A stretch of DNA of 64,000 nt from the NCBI RefSeq assembly GCF_023195755.1, contig NZ_CP096203.1, forward strand, positions 372,001 through 436,000. Direction: 5' to 3'. Numbering within the stretch: the stretch's first letter is position 1; each line of letters starts with the position of its first letter. The position numbers and the translations under genes were made by a program. This document shows, in pieces, positions 1-8,330 of this stretch. This DNA comes from Chryseobacterium nepalense. GTDB lineage: Bacteria; Bacteroidota; Bacteroidia; Flavobacteriales; Weeksellaceae. The notes beneath the pieces are model-generated. The model was not told where the DNA came from and did no database searches. It saw nothing but the letters and a program-made list of their open reading frames with translations.

Positions 1-15
1 TTGATTCGTAGGAGA

Positions 16-60
16 GAACCCGAAGGGTTCAATATAAATAGCCGTAGGTGAAACCTATGA
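16..60 (+). repeat. Twin-hairpin repeat, copy 1
   Basis: Two hairpins are separated by an 11-nt AT-rich spacer. The first is GAACCC-GAA-GGGTTC (16-30). The second pairs CCGTAGGT with ACCTATG(A) around a GAA loop (42-60). The same architecture, with the same spacer length, recurs at 853-897 and 16464-16508. The 3' arm ends in ATG, which is in frame with araD downstream. The function is unknown; it could be a REP/MITE-like element or an mRNA leader structure. Confidence 0.75.
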
Positions 61-98
61 ATTTAAAAGACAGATTTTCCAACAAATATGTAAATAAA

Positions 99-797
99 AT
101 GAGCATCTATAAAGAATTAAAAAGAGAATGTTATGAAGCCAATATGCAGCTCGATGCATTGAAGCTGGTCGTTTATACGTTCGGAAATGTAAGCGCGGTT
201 GACCGTGATAAAGGGATTTTTGCCATCAAACCGAGCGGTGTTCCTTACGAATCACTGAAACCGGAAGATATCGTAATTTTGGATTATGATGCCAATGTTG
301 TTGAAGGAAATCTAAGACCGTCTTCCGATACCAAAACCCACGCTTACTTGTATAAAAACTGGGAAGACATTGGTGGAATATCGCATACACACGCTGTTTA
401 TTCCGTAGCTTGGGCACAGGCACAATTAGACATCCCGATTTTTGGGACGACCCACGCAGACCATCTGACAACAGATATTCCTTGTGCGCCGCCAATGCGG
501 GATGATTTAATCGAAGGCAATTATGAATACAATACCGGAATTCAGATTCTCGATTGTTTTAAAGAAAAAAACTTGTCTTATGAAGAAGTCGAAATGGTGC
601 TCATCGGAAACCACGGACCGTTCACTTGGGGCAAAAATGCGGAAAAAGCAGTCTACAACAGCAAAGTCCTGGAAACCATCGCGGAAATGGCTTATCTCAC
701 AAGACAAATAAACCCAAATGCGCCTCGCTTGAAAGATTCATTAATCAAAAAACATTACGAACGGAAACACGGCAAAAACGCCTATTACGGCCAGTAG
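99..797 (+). CDS. araD: L-ribulose-5-phosphate 4-epimerase
   Basis: Converts L-ribulose-5-phosphate to D-xylulose-5-phosphate, the last dedicated step of arabinose catabolism, in the cytoplasm. From the chosen ATG the protein is 232 aa and matches the class II aldolase/AraD family end to end. It has zinc ligands H96 and H98 in HTH and H172 in NHGPF, an Asp at 121 in THAD, the SSDT motif, and the family C-terminus KHGKNAYYGQ. Start choice: GTG 48 and ATG 57 are also in frame, but both lie inside the twin-hairpin repeat, and homology to E. coli AraD begins at residue 1 of the 99 start. It is followed by araA after about 150 nt containing a second repeat copy. A kinase gene is expected just left of the window but is not visible. 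Confidence 0.93.
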   Translation: MSIYKELKRECYEANMQLDALKLVVYTFGNVSAVDRDKGIFAIKPSGVPYESLKPEDIVILDYDANVVEGNLRPSSDTKTHAYLYKNWEDIGGISHTHAVYSVAWAQAQLDIPIFGTTHADHLTTDIPCAPPMRDDLIEGNYEYNTGIQILDCFKEKNLSYEEVEMVLIGNHGPFTWGKNAEKAVYNSKVLETIAEMAYLTRQINPNAPRLKDSLIKKHYERKHGKNAYYGQ

Positions 798-852
798 TTG
801 GCGGCTGGCAATTGGCTTTTAGCTTATGGCTATCGTCTTTGTCTTAAAAAAC

Positions 853-897
853 GAACCCGAAGGGTTCAACATTAATAGCCGTAGGTAAAACCTATGG
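853..897 (+). repeat. Twin-hairpin repeat, copy 2
   Basis: Same layout as the copy at 16-60: GAACCC-GAA-GGGTTC, an 11-nt spacer, then CCGTAGGT-AAA-ACCTATGG with all eight base pairs intact. It sits 55 nt upstream of araA. Here the terminal ATG opens only a very short frame (ATGGAAAAACG...TAA) and is not used by araA. Confidence 0.75.
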
Positions 898-951
898 AAA
901 AACGAAAAAATAAAAATTAATTATCAATTATAAATCATCATTTATAAAAAT

Positions 952-2448
952 ATGTTAACACCTCTCAATACGAAAGAAATCTGGTTCATCACCGGAAGCC
1001 AGCATTTATATGGTCCTGAAACATTAGCGCAGGTTGCAGAGCATTCAGCGAAAATCGTGGAAGCGTTCAATGCTTCGTCCCAGATTCCTGTAAAAGTTGT
1101 TTTAAAGCCAACTGTAAAAACAACCGAAGAAATTTTCGAAACACTTACTGCTGCTAATTTTGCAAAGGAATGTATCGGAATTGTAACTTGGATGCACACG
1201 TTTTCACCTGCAAAAATGTGGATTCGCGGACTAACCGCTTTAAAAAAACCGATGTTGCATCTTCATACGCAGTTCAACCAGGATATTCCGTGGTCTACGA
1301 TGGATATGGACTTTATGAACCTGAATCAGGCTGCTCACGGCGATAGGGAATTCGGATTTATGGTGAGCCGTCTTCGCAAAAACAGAAAAGTCGTTGTAGG
1401 ACATTGGGCTGAAGAAAGAGTTCAGAAACAAATCGGAGAATGGAGTAGAGTTGCGGCTGGTTGGGACGACTGGCAAGGTGCAAAATTCGCCCGTTTTGGT
1501 GACAACATGAGATTTGTAGCCGTTACGGATGGTGACAAAGTGGAAGCAGAAACTAAATTCGGATTTTCGGTTAATACTTGGGGAATCGGGGATTTGGTAA
1601 GCGTTGTTAATTCGATTGGTGATGGTGAAATCAGAACATTAATTGAAGAATATGAGGCTTCATACAAAATGGCAGAATCTCTTCTTTCCGGAGGTTCAAA
1701 CAGAAAATCTCTGGAAGTTGCCGCAAGAATTGAATTAGGTTTAGAAAAATTTCTGAAAGACGGAAATTTCAAAGGTTTCTCTGATACTTTCGAAGACCTT
1801 CACGGCTTGGAGCAACTCCCTGGAATTGCCGTTCAGAGATTAATGGAAAAAGGATATGGATTTGCCGGTGAAGGCGACTGGAAAACCGCTGCGTTAGTTC
1901 GTGCAATGAAAACAATGGGCCAAGGTCTTGAAGGTGGAAATGCTTTTATGGAAGATTATACCTATCATTTAAATCCATCAAATCCTTCCGTTTTAGGCTC
2001 TCACATGCTGGAAGTAGATCCGGTTTTGGCGGTTGACAAACCTTCTTGTGAAATTCATCCATTGGGAATTGGCGGAAAAGCAGATCCTGTCCGTTTGGTA
2101 TTTAATTCAAGAGGAAATATTGATTCTTTAAATGCTGCACTGATGGATTTTGGAAATCATTTCAGATTATTAATCAACAAAACAAAAGCGTTGGAAATCA
2201 CCGAAGAATTGCCAAAACTTCCCGTTGCAAGAGTGCTTTGGAAACCACTTCCTGACTTGTACACTGCAGCTGAAGCCTGGATATTGGCAGGTGGCGCGCA
2301 TCATACTTGCTACAGCGAAAATATCAGTGCGGAGCAACTGGAAGATTTCGCTGAGATTGCAGGTATTGAATCGCTGGTGATTGATGAAAACACAAAAATC
2401 CGTGATTTCAAGAATACACTTCGCTGGAATGAAATATATTATCGTTAA
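952..2448 (+). CDS. araA: L-arabinose isomerase
   Basis: Isomerises L-arabinose to L-ribulose in the cytoplasm, using a divalent metal. The 498-aa length equals the family norm (about 500). Predicted metal and catalytic residues are all present: E307 in GEGDW, E334 in FMEDYTYH, H351 in [10 protein letters not shown], and H450/H451 in GGAHHTCY. It starts at ATG 952 after an AT-rich leader without a Shine-Dalgarno site. It is followed 21 nt later by a mutarotase and then a sugar symporter, so one transcript probably covers uptake, anomer conversion and isomerisation. The degenerate NUDIX regulator at 7121-7807 is a likely controller; this is inferred from family knowledge, not from a seen operator. 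Confidence 0.97.
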   Translation: MLTPLNTKEIWFITGSQHLYGPETLAQVAEHSAKIVEAFNASSQIPVKVVLKPTVKTTEEIFETLTAANFAKECIGIVTWMHTFSPAKMWIRGLTALKKPMLHLHTQFNQDIPWSTMDMDFMNLNQAAHGDREFGFMVSRLRKNRKVVVGHWAEERVQKQIGEWSRVAAGWDDWQGAKFARFGDNMRFVAVTDGDKVEAETKFGFSVNTWGIGDLVSVVNSIGDGEIRTLIEEYEASYKMAESLLSGGSNRKSLEVAARIELGLEKFLKDGNFKGFSDTFEDLHGLEQLPGIAVQRLMEKGYGFAGEGDWKTAALVRAMKTMGQGLEGGNAFMEDYTYHLNPSNPSVLGSHMLEVDPVLAVDKPSCEIHPLGIGGKADPVRLVFNSRGNIDSLNAALMDFGNHFRLLINKTKALEITEELPKLPVARVLWKPLPDLYTAAEAWILAGGAHHTCYSENISAEQLEDFAEIAGIESLVIDENTKIRDFKNTLRWNEIYYR

Positions 2449-2469
2449 ACTTGCAAAATATTCAGAAAA

Positions 2470-3630
2470 ATGAAAAAAACAGGTAGGAACCTGATAATTC
2501 TTTTTGCCGTTTTATGTATTTTCGGCTGTAATAAAAAGGAAAATCAATCAAAAACTCATTCAAAATCCATGGAAAACATACAGGTTTCAGATTACGGAGT
2601 AACTTCAAAAGGGGATTCCATTAAAAAATATACACTTACCAATAAAAACGGAATGAAGGTGGAAGTCATCAATTTCGGTGGAATTATCACTTCACTTACC
2701 GCTCCCGATAAAAACGGAAAGTATGAAGATGTTGTACTAGGATTTACCAGGTCTGAAGATTATTTTAATGGAAATCCATATTATTTCGGAGCTTTAATTG
2801 GCCGTTATGGAAACAGAATTGCCAACGCCCATTTTACTCTGGAAGGAAAAGATTTTAATATCGATAAAAATGACGGACCGAACAGCCTTCACGGCGGGAA
2901 AGAAGGATTCCACACCAAATTCTGGAATATTGAGCCTGTAAAAGATGCTAAATTTCCAACATTGAAGCTGACTTATACGAGTGCAGATGGAGAGGAAGGC
3001 TTTCCTGGAAAATTAACAACAACGGTTCTTTATACGCTAACAGACGATAACGCTCTGGAAATTTCTTACGAAGCTGAAACAGATAAACCAACAATCGTAA
3101 ATCTTACACAGCATTCCTATTTTAATCTTTCCGGGAATTTCTCAAAAACAATTCTTGACCACGAATTGCAGATTAATGGAGATAAATTCACACCGGTGAA
3201 TGAAACATTGATTCCCACAGGTGAACAAAAATCAGTAAAAGGAACTCCATTTGATTTCACGGTTTCAAAACCAATCGGGAAAGATATCAATTCTGATGAC
3301 GATCAGTTGAAAAAAGGAAAGGGCTACGATCATAACTGGATTCTTAACGGAAGCGGATTAAGAAGCATTGCCAAAGTTTATCATCCGGAATCCGGAAGAG
3401 TAATGGAGGTTTTGACCGATGAGCCAGGAGTTCAGTTTTATTCCGGGAATTTCCTTGATGGAAAGTTTGATACGAAAACCGGTGGTAAAAATGAATTGAG
3501 AACAGGGTTTTGCCTGGAAACACAGCATTTTCCTGATTCACCAAATCAGCCAGGTTTCCCTTCTACAGAGTTAAAGCCGGGACAAAAATACCAGTCGAAA
3601 ACAATTTATAAATTCTCAGTTAAAAAATAA
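2470..3630 (+). CDS. Aldose 1-epimerase, lipoprotein
   Basis: Interconverts alpha and beta anomers of free aldoses (galactose mutarotase family). The 386-aa protein opens with a lipoprotein signal: a positive start, a hydrophobic stretch and a lipobox ending CIFGC near residue 20, so it is probably tethered in the periplasm. Mutarotase signatures are visible: FGGIITSL, GRYGNRIANA, NSLHGG, the catalytic-His segment HSYFNLSG, and the catalytic-Glu segment CLETQHFPDSPNQ near the C-terminus. The gene ends 3 nt before the symporter start, and the pairing suggests it prepares the anomer that the transporter takes up. Substrate could be arabinose, xylose or galactose. Confidence 0.93.
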   Translation: MKKTGRNLIILFAVLCIFGCNKKENQSKTHSKSMENIQVSDYGVTSKGDSIKKYTLTNKNGMKVEVINFGGIITSLTAPDKNGKYEDVVLGFTRSEDYFNGNPYYFGALIGRYGNRIANAHFTLEGKDFNIDKNDGPNSLHGGKEGFHTKFWNIEPVKDAKFPTLKLTYTSADGEEGFPGKLTTTVLYTLTDDNALEISYEAETDKPTIVNLTQHSYFNLSGNFSKTILDHELQINGDKFTPVNETLIPTGEQKSVKGTPFDFTVSKPIGKDINSDDDQLKKGKGYDHNWILNGSGLRSIAKVYHPESGRVMEVLTDEPGVQFYSGNFLDGKFDTKTGGKNELRTGFCLETQHFPDSPNQPGFPSTELKPGQKYQSKTIYKFSVKK

Positions 3631-3633
3631 AAT

Positions 3634-5361
3634 ATGGGAAATTTAGCAACTCTTGATATTATAATATTTCTAATCTATTTTGTTGTGGTTGCAGGCTACG
3701 GAATCTGGATTTACAAAAAGAAAAAATCTGCAGCAACAGGCAGTAAAGATTATTTCCTGGCGGAAGGTTCATTGACTTGGTGGGCAATCGGAGCGAGTTT
3801 AATTGCCTCAAATATTTCTGCGGAACAGTTCATCGGAATGTCCGGTGAAGGATTTTTTGTAGGAATTGCTGTTGCAGCTTACGAATGGATTGCTGCAATT
3901 GCCCTAATTATTATTGCCGTGTGGTTTATTCCGATTTATCTTAAAAATAAGATCTACACAATGCCACAGTTCCTCGAAACCCGTTACAACAAATCGGTTT
4001 CGTTGATTATGGCGGTATTCTGGCTGTTTTTGTATGTCATTGTAAACCTTACCTCCATTCTTTATCTTGGGGCTCTGGCCATTGATACACTGCTTGGCGG
4101 AGGAAGTTTGCATATCATCATGATCGGATTGCTTTTAATGGCTTTACTGATCGGACTTGGCGGGATGAAGGTAATCGGTTACACAGATGTAATTCAGGTA
4201 GCCGTTTTAATCATCGGAGGTTTTGCTACGGTGTATATGGCTTTGCAAATTGTTGACCAGAGAATCAACGGCGCGGCGGTAGGAAATGCACTAGCAGGTT
4301 TCAACACCCTGATTAATGAAGCACCGCAGCATTTTAAACTTATTCTTGAAAAACCGAAAGCGACTACCACAACGTTGGCTATGCCTGAAAACCTCAATGT
4401 TCAGAAATATGTTGTTTTACCAGGATTGGCAATGTATTTTGCAGGACAATGGATTGTAAATTTAAATTATTGGGGGTGCAATCAATACATCACACAAAGA
4501 GCTTTAGGAGCTGATCTGAAAACAGCAAGAACCGGGATTTTATTCGCGGGATTCCTGAAATTATTTATGCCGATTATCGTAATGCTTCCTGGAATTGCAG
4601 CTTATGTTCTGTATACGAAAGGGCATCTGCCTGGCTTCAATGGAGTGAAAGACGGTGCTTATTCTGCTATTTTAGGATTCTTGCCGGTGGGTCTGAAAGG
4701 TCTTGCCGTAGCCGCTCTTACTGCAGCAATTGTAGCGTCGCTGGCTGGAAAAGTGAACAGTATTTCAACGATCTTTACGTTGGATATTTATAAAAAATAC
4801 CTGAAAGCAGATGCTACGGAAATTGAGATGGTGAGAACCGGAAGATGGGCGATCATTATTGCGATGTTCCTGGCATTGGCGTTTACATGGACCGATGTTT
4901 TAGGTATTGGCGGAGAAGGTGGGTTTACCTTCATTCAGAAGTATACAGGATTTATCAGTCCCGGAGTTTTTGCCATGTTCCTTTTAGGAATGTTCTGGAA
5001 AAGAACAACGGGAACGGCGGCTTTAGTTGGGGTAATCTTAGGATTTGTTCTGGCGATTTTCTTCAACAGTTTTGCAGTGGATATTTTCGGCAAGGAAACA
5101 TGGCTGTATACCGCTTTCACCTATGAAAAGTTAGAAGGAGGAGTTGTTCACACCATTACGGAAATTCCGTTTCTGATCAACATGGGATGGTCGTTTGTAA
5201 TTACCATTGCTGTAATGATTCTTATAAGTCTTGCCGGCCCGAAAGTGAATCCGAAAGCTTTTGTTATCGATGCCTCCATGTTCAAGGTAGACAACAGAAC
5301 GCTGGTTCTGATTGTGGTAACATTACTTTTGCTGACCGCGCTTTATGTAAGGTTTTGGTAA
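3634..5361 (+). CDS. SSS-family Na+/sugar symporter
   Basis: Inner-membrane sodium:solute symporter, 575 aa with about 14 hydrophobic segments. The SGLT signature region SLIASNISAEQFIGMSGEGF occurs near residue 50, as in bacterial galactose/xylose symporters. It starts 3 nt after the mutarotase stop, consistent with translational coupling, and is followed by a strong terminator, marking the end of the araA operon. By context the substrate is probably L-arabinose or another aldose; the sequence alone does not fix specificity. Confidence 0.93.
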   Translation: MGNLATLDIIIFLIYFVVVAGYGIWIYKKKKSAATGSKDYFLAEGSLTWWAIGASLIASNISAEQFIGMSGEGFFVGIAVAAYEWIAAIALIIIAVWFIPIYLKNKIYTMPQFLETRYNKSVSLIMAVFWLFLYVIVNLTSILYLGALAIDTLLGGGSLHIIMIGLLLMALLIGLGGMKVIGYTDVIQVAVLIIGGFATVYMALQIVDQRINGAAVGNALAGFNTLINEAPQHFKLILEKPKATTTTLAMPENLNVQKYVVLPGLAMYFAGQWIVNLNYWGCNQYITQRALGADLKTARTGILFAGFLKLFMPIIVMLPGIAAYVLYTKGHLPGFNGVKDGAYSAILGFLPVGLKGLAVAALTAAIVASLAGKVNSISTIFTLDIYKKYLKADATEIEMVRTGRWAIIIAMFLALAFTWTDVLGIGGEGGFTFIQKYTGFISPGVFAMFLLGMFWKRTTGTAALVGVILGFVLAIFFNSFAVDIFGKETWLYTAFTYEKLEGGVVHTITEIPFLINMGWSFVITIAVMILISLAGPKVNPKAFVIDASMFKVDNRTLVLIVVTLLLLTALYVRFW

Positions 5362-5382
5362 ATTTAAATATTTGAAAATAAG

Positions 5383-5416
5383 CAGGATATCAGTCTTTGA
5401 TATCCTGTTTTATTTT
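5383..5416 (+). terminator. Intrinsic terminator of the araA operon
   Basis: Perfect 10-bp stem CAGGATATCA / TGATATCCTG with a 5-nt loop, followed by a T-rich tract, 21 nt after the symporter stop. Confidence 0.85.
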
Positions 5417-5444
5417 TAATCCAAATTGCAGTTGTTTTGTATAA

Positions 5445-5452
5445 TACTTTTG
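5445..5452 (+). promoter_or_regulatory. Bacteroidota -7 element
   Basis: TACTTTTG matches TAnnTTTG exactly, 40 nt before the start of the next gene. A possible -33 TTG lies at 5426-5428, spaced 16 nt, slightly short of the usual distance. Confidence 0.5.
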
Positions 5453-5492
5453 TATATTTGGCGCAAAACTGTTAACTATAAAAATAAATTAG

Positions 5493-6083
5493 ATGAGTTT
5501 CTTCAGAAAAATTTTTTCAAAAAATAAGGTGACAAACAACGAAAATCATAAAGTTCAGGGATTAAAAGAAGTCTATACTGAAGAATACTTCAAAGGAAGG
5601 TACACAGAGCAGGAGCTTTCTGAAAATGATCTGTTGGTAGACGGCTCCTTTAAAATGCTTGAAAGTTTTTTCATTGACAATAAAATTAAGCCCGTTATAG
5701 ATCAGCCGGTTTACCATCCGCTGAATATCGATCAGGCTGTGCAGGAAGGAATGGGATTTTATGAATATTGCAAACAATTTGATCAGGACGACAAACAGAT
5801 TGGTTTAATAATCACCATCGCATTTTCTTATTTCTTAGTTAATGAGTGGGATTTTAAACTTTTTAATGATAAAACACCTGAATTTCCGCTGAGATTTATG
5901 ACATTAAAATATGACAGGGACGGCGGGGTACTCTCGTTGTATCCATTTGAATATTCATTAAAAGTGCTAAACGGTGAAGCGAGATTCAGTGATTTGTTTG
6001 AAAAGATAAAAAATAATCTTGGAAATATTCCTTCAGCAAAAGATATTTTAGACAATTTAAAACGAGATCTTAATCAGGAATGA
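5493..6083 (+). CDS. Hypothetical protein, 196 aa
   Basis: Not recognised. The protein is soluble and charged: a basic N-terminus (SFFRKIFSKNK), no signal peptide, and one moderately hydrophobic stretch around residues 105-117 that is too short for a confident membrane helix. The C-terminal third is helical with many lysines. It has its own -7 promoter element and follows a terminator, so it is transcribed separately from the arabinose genes. A Crp/Fnr-type regulator follows 38 nt downstream. Confidence 0.75.
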   Translation: MSFFRKIFSKNKVTNNENHKVQGLKEVYTEEYFKGRYTEQELSENDLLVDGSFKMLESFFIDNKIKPVIDQPVYHPLNIDQAVQEGMGFYEYCKQFDQDDKQIGLIITIAFSYFLVNEWDFKLFNDKTPEFPLRFMTLKYDRDGGVLSLYPFEYSLKVLNGEARFSDLFEKIKNNLGNIPSAKDILDNLKRDLNQE

Positions 6084-6121
6084 TATTATTTGAATTATAA
6101 TAGCAGCAGAAGAATTTTCAA

Positions 6122-6703
6122 ATGAAAGATTTCAGCCGGTTAGTACAGGAACATTTCGGGGCGCTTAGTCAGGATGATTTAGCAGTTATTCATTCTTTTT
6201 TTAAAGAAGAAAAGCTGAACCGGAATGAAAATTTTACAGAATCCGGACAGATTTGCAATAAACTGAGTATCGTAAAATCAGGAATACTTCGAGTATATGC
6301 TTTGTCGGAAGATGGCAGAGAAATTACACAATGGCTTTCGACCAAAGATTTTTTCGTAACTGAATTGATGGGATTTTTCTTTAATCAACCCAATCGCTGG
6401 ACAATACAGGCTTTCTCCGATACAGAATTATTATCCATTTCAAAAACAGATTATATAACACTTTGCCGGAAATTTCCAAAATGGATTGAAATTGAGAAAC
6501 AATTTATTATTAAATGTTTTGCAATGATGGAAGACCGTATTTTTTCGCATCTTTCGATGACGGCGGAAGAACGGTATAATCGGTATTTTGAGCAGCATAA
6601 AGAATTATTTCATCTGGTTCCGTTGCAGTATATTGCTTCAGTTCTGGGAATGACGCCGGAAACATTCAGTAGAATAAGAAAACGAAAGGCACAAAATTCT
6701 TGA
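6122..6703 (+). CDS. Crp/Fnr-family transcriptional regulator
   Basis: 193 aa with the usual two-part layout: a cyclic-nucleotide-binding-like beta barrel (about residues 20-115, with KSGILRVYALSEDGREITQWL) and a C-terminal Crp-type helix-turn-helix (VPLQYIASVLGMTPETFSRI, about residues 167-186). No Fnr-style N-terminal cysteine cluster is present, so it is not an obvious Fe-S oxygen sensor, and the ligand is unknown. Many Bacteroidota proteins of this type respond to signals other than cAMP. The DUF4260 gene follows after 57 nt and may be a target. Confidence 0.9.
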   Translation: MKDFSRLVQEHFGALSQDDLAVIHSFFKEEKLNRNENFTESGQICNKLSIVKSGILRVYALSEDGREITQWLSTKDFFVTELMGFFFNQPNRWTIQAFSDTELLSISKTDYITLCRKFPKWIEIEKQFIIKCFAMMEDRIFSHLSMTAEERYNRYFEQHKELFHLVPLQYIASVLGMTPETFSRIRKRKAQNS

Positions 6704-6760
6704 TTTTTGTCAAGAAAACATATTTTGGATTGTCAGATATTTGTCTTATAAATCTTAGAC

Positions 6761-7117
6761 ATGAAACATCTTTTACAGCTTGAAGAATTGGGACAATTTG
6801 GTCTTGCTATTTTTCTTTTTACTCAGATAGGATTTCAGTGGTGGCTTTTTCCACTTTGCCTCTTGCTTCCCGACGTCTCGATGATTGGCTATTTAATCAA
6901 TTCTAAAATAGGAGCCTGGCTCTACAATTTTTTTCATCATAAATTGCTCGCAATCTTTGTTTTGATTTTAGGATTCTACCTCAAAATTCAGACTGTAGAA
7001 TTCATTGGAATTATTTTATTTGCACATGCTGCGATGGACAGGATTTTCGGATACGGATTGAAATTTGAGGATGATTTTAAGCATACCCACTTAGACTGGA
7101 TCGGGAAGAAATTATAA
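6761..7117 (+). CDS. DUF4260-family membrane protein
   Basis: 118 aa, largely hydrophobic with three to four membrane segments. Family-like signatures are seen: LEELGQFGLAIF at the start, YNFFHHKLLAI in the middle, and HAAMDRIFGYGLKF...THLDWIG at the end. The family is widespread and uncharacterised. It probably follows the Crp/Fnr-type regulator, and it ends 3 nt before the convergent NUDIX regulator gene. Confidence 0.85.
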   Translation: MKHLLQLEELGQFGLAIFLFTQIGFQWWLFPLCLLLPDVSMIGYLINSKIGAWLYNFFHHKLLAIFVLILGFYLKIQTVEFIGIILFAHAAMDRIFGYGLKFEDDFKHTHLDWIGKKL

Positions 7118-7120
7118 TGT

Positions 7121-7807
7121 TTAAATCTTAAACATAAATCCTTCGGCAAGCTTTTTTTTATATTGATCCTCATCAAAACGATATAGGAAAGATCCTTTTT
7201 TAGACGAGGTCATATCTTTTTCCTCTGTTTTTACCAGAATATCCAGTGCATTGATTTTACTGATGAAATTCCGTTTGTCGTATTGTTCATTAAAAATGGC
7301 TTCATAAAGACTCTGCAGATCTTTCATGGTGAATTTCTCCGGAAGAAGCTCGAAGCCGATTGGTCTTGTGGAAGCTCTTCTTCGTAATCTTAAAACAGCA
7401 TCTTTTACCATCTCATTATGATCGAAAATGAGAGTAGGAAAATCCTGAAGATCAAACCATTTTGCATTATATTTTTGATTGATACGGATATTCTTTTCAA
7501 TATTAATCAGGGCATAATAAGAAATTGACATGATTCGTGCGGTAGGCTCACGGTCAATCTGCGTATAACAGTTAAGCTGCTCAAGATAAATGTTTTCCAG
7601 GCCTGTCAATGTTTTAAGAACACGCTGTGCAGCCTCATCAGAGGTTTCATCACTCCCGATAAACCCTCCCATTAAAGACCATTCTCCCATTTTGGGTTCG
7701 AAGTTTCTTTGCACAAGAAGAATTTTAAGATTTTCACCGTCAAAGCCGAAAATAATACAGTCAACGGCTACCAAATGTCTTGGATATTGAGAATAATCCT
7801 GGGTCAT
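7121..7807 (-). CDS. NUDIX-type pentose regulator (AraR-like)
   Basis: 228 aa: an N-terminal NUDIX-like domain (residues 10-140), then a winged helix that begins at the family landmark RPIGFELLPEKFTMKDLQSLYEAI. This is the layout of the Bacteroidota AraR/NrtR regulators of arabinose genes. The NUDIX box is degenerate: the catalytic RE and EE pairs are replaced (QRVLKTLTGL), so it should bind an effector and not hydrolyse nucleotides. It lies between the ara operon and the GH127 operon and is read away from GH127, a good position to control both. Effector arabinose is inferred from family and context. Confidence 0.88.
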   Translation of the reverse strand: MTQDYSQYPRHLVAVDCIIFGFDGENLKILLVQRNFEPKMGEWSLMGGFIGSDETSDEAAQRVLKTLTGLENIYLEQLNCYTQIDREPTARIMSISYYALINIEKNIRINQKYNAKWFDLQDFPTLIFDHNEMVKDAVLRLRRRASTRPIGFELLPEKFTMKDLQSLYEAIFNEQYDKRNFISKINALDILVKTEEKDMTSSKKGSFLYRFDEDQYKKKLAEGFMFKI

Positions 7808-7821
7808 CTTTATATTTTATA

Positions 7822-7829
7822 CAAAGGTA
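7822..7829 (-). promoter_or_regulatory. -7 element of the NUDIX regulator, overlapping a small dyad
   Basis: Read on the minus strand the sequence is TACCTTTG, an exact TAnnTTTG, 15 nt upstream of the regulator start. It overlaps the inverted repeat GGTAA-N5-TTACC (7826-7840), which could be an autoregulatory operator. No -33 TTG is obvious. Confidence 0.45.
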
Positions 7830-8330
7830 ACTTATTTACCCTTATGATTATATATAAATGTATTTTTCACACTTTTTTAATGAAATTATTTTCTTTCGGT
7901 TAAAAAAGCAATGCTGAAGAACATTTCGGGAGAAAATATGTTGTCTTTAGACGTAATTATTTCCCAAAAATTGATTAATCAAATATAAAATTAATGTTAA
8001 AATTATGTTAATTTTTGAGTCTGATTTTACCGGATAAAAAAAAAATAAATTTTCAGCCTTACTATTAAAAATACGATAAGTTCTTACATGTATTATTTTC
8101 CTCTTCTTTCAAATGTTATGTATTCATTTTGTACACAAACATTTAATTTTATGTTCCTGATTTTCTATACCATCAATAATCTTATTTTTTATGATAAGCT
8201 TTAATCGGTTTATAATTTTTAAAGTTTGTTAAAACTTGTTTTTATATGCAATCTCCGGTTCATATTTTTAAAAATGTTTTATATATAAATTCTTTCTTTT
8301 ATTTTAGAAATGTTGAAATAACATTTATTA
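7830..8330. other. Long AT-rich divergent intergenic region
   Basis: About 500 nt between the NUDIX regulator and GH127 without a credible ORF. It is very AT-rich, with an imperfect TTGTACACAA palindrome near 8134 and no clean TAnnTTTG on the plus strand. It presumably holds the GH127 operon promoter and its operator, which I cannot pin down. Confidence 0.5.

Noticed and set aside
226..495. Minus-strand ORFs inside araD and similar ones inside most large genes.
   Set aside because: They are shadows of well-supported genes on the other strand or frame, with no recognisable protein features.
779..850. GGCGGCTGGCAATTGGC-like low-complexity stretch after araD.
   Set aside because: Possibly a decayed repeat, but only one copy and no clear structure in this window.
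5455..5475. TTTGGCGCAAAACTGTTA upstream of the gene at 5493 as a sigma-54 element.
   Set aside because: The -12 position reads TT and an exact TAnnTTTG box already explains the promoter.
7115..7135. Dyad ATGTTTAA-ATC-TTAAACAT at the convergent gene ends.
   Set aside because: Pure AT stem overlapping the regulator stop codon, without a T tract; too weak to call a terminator.
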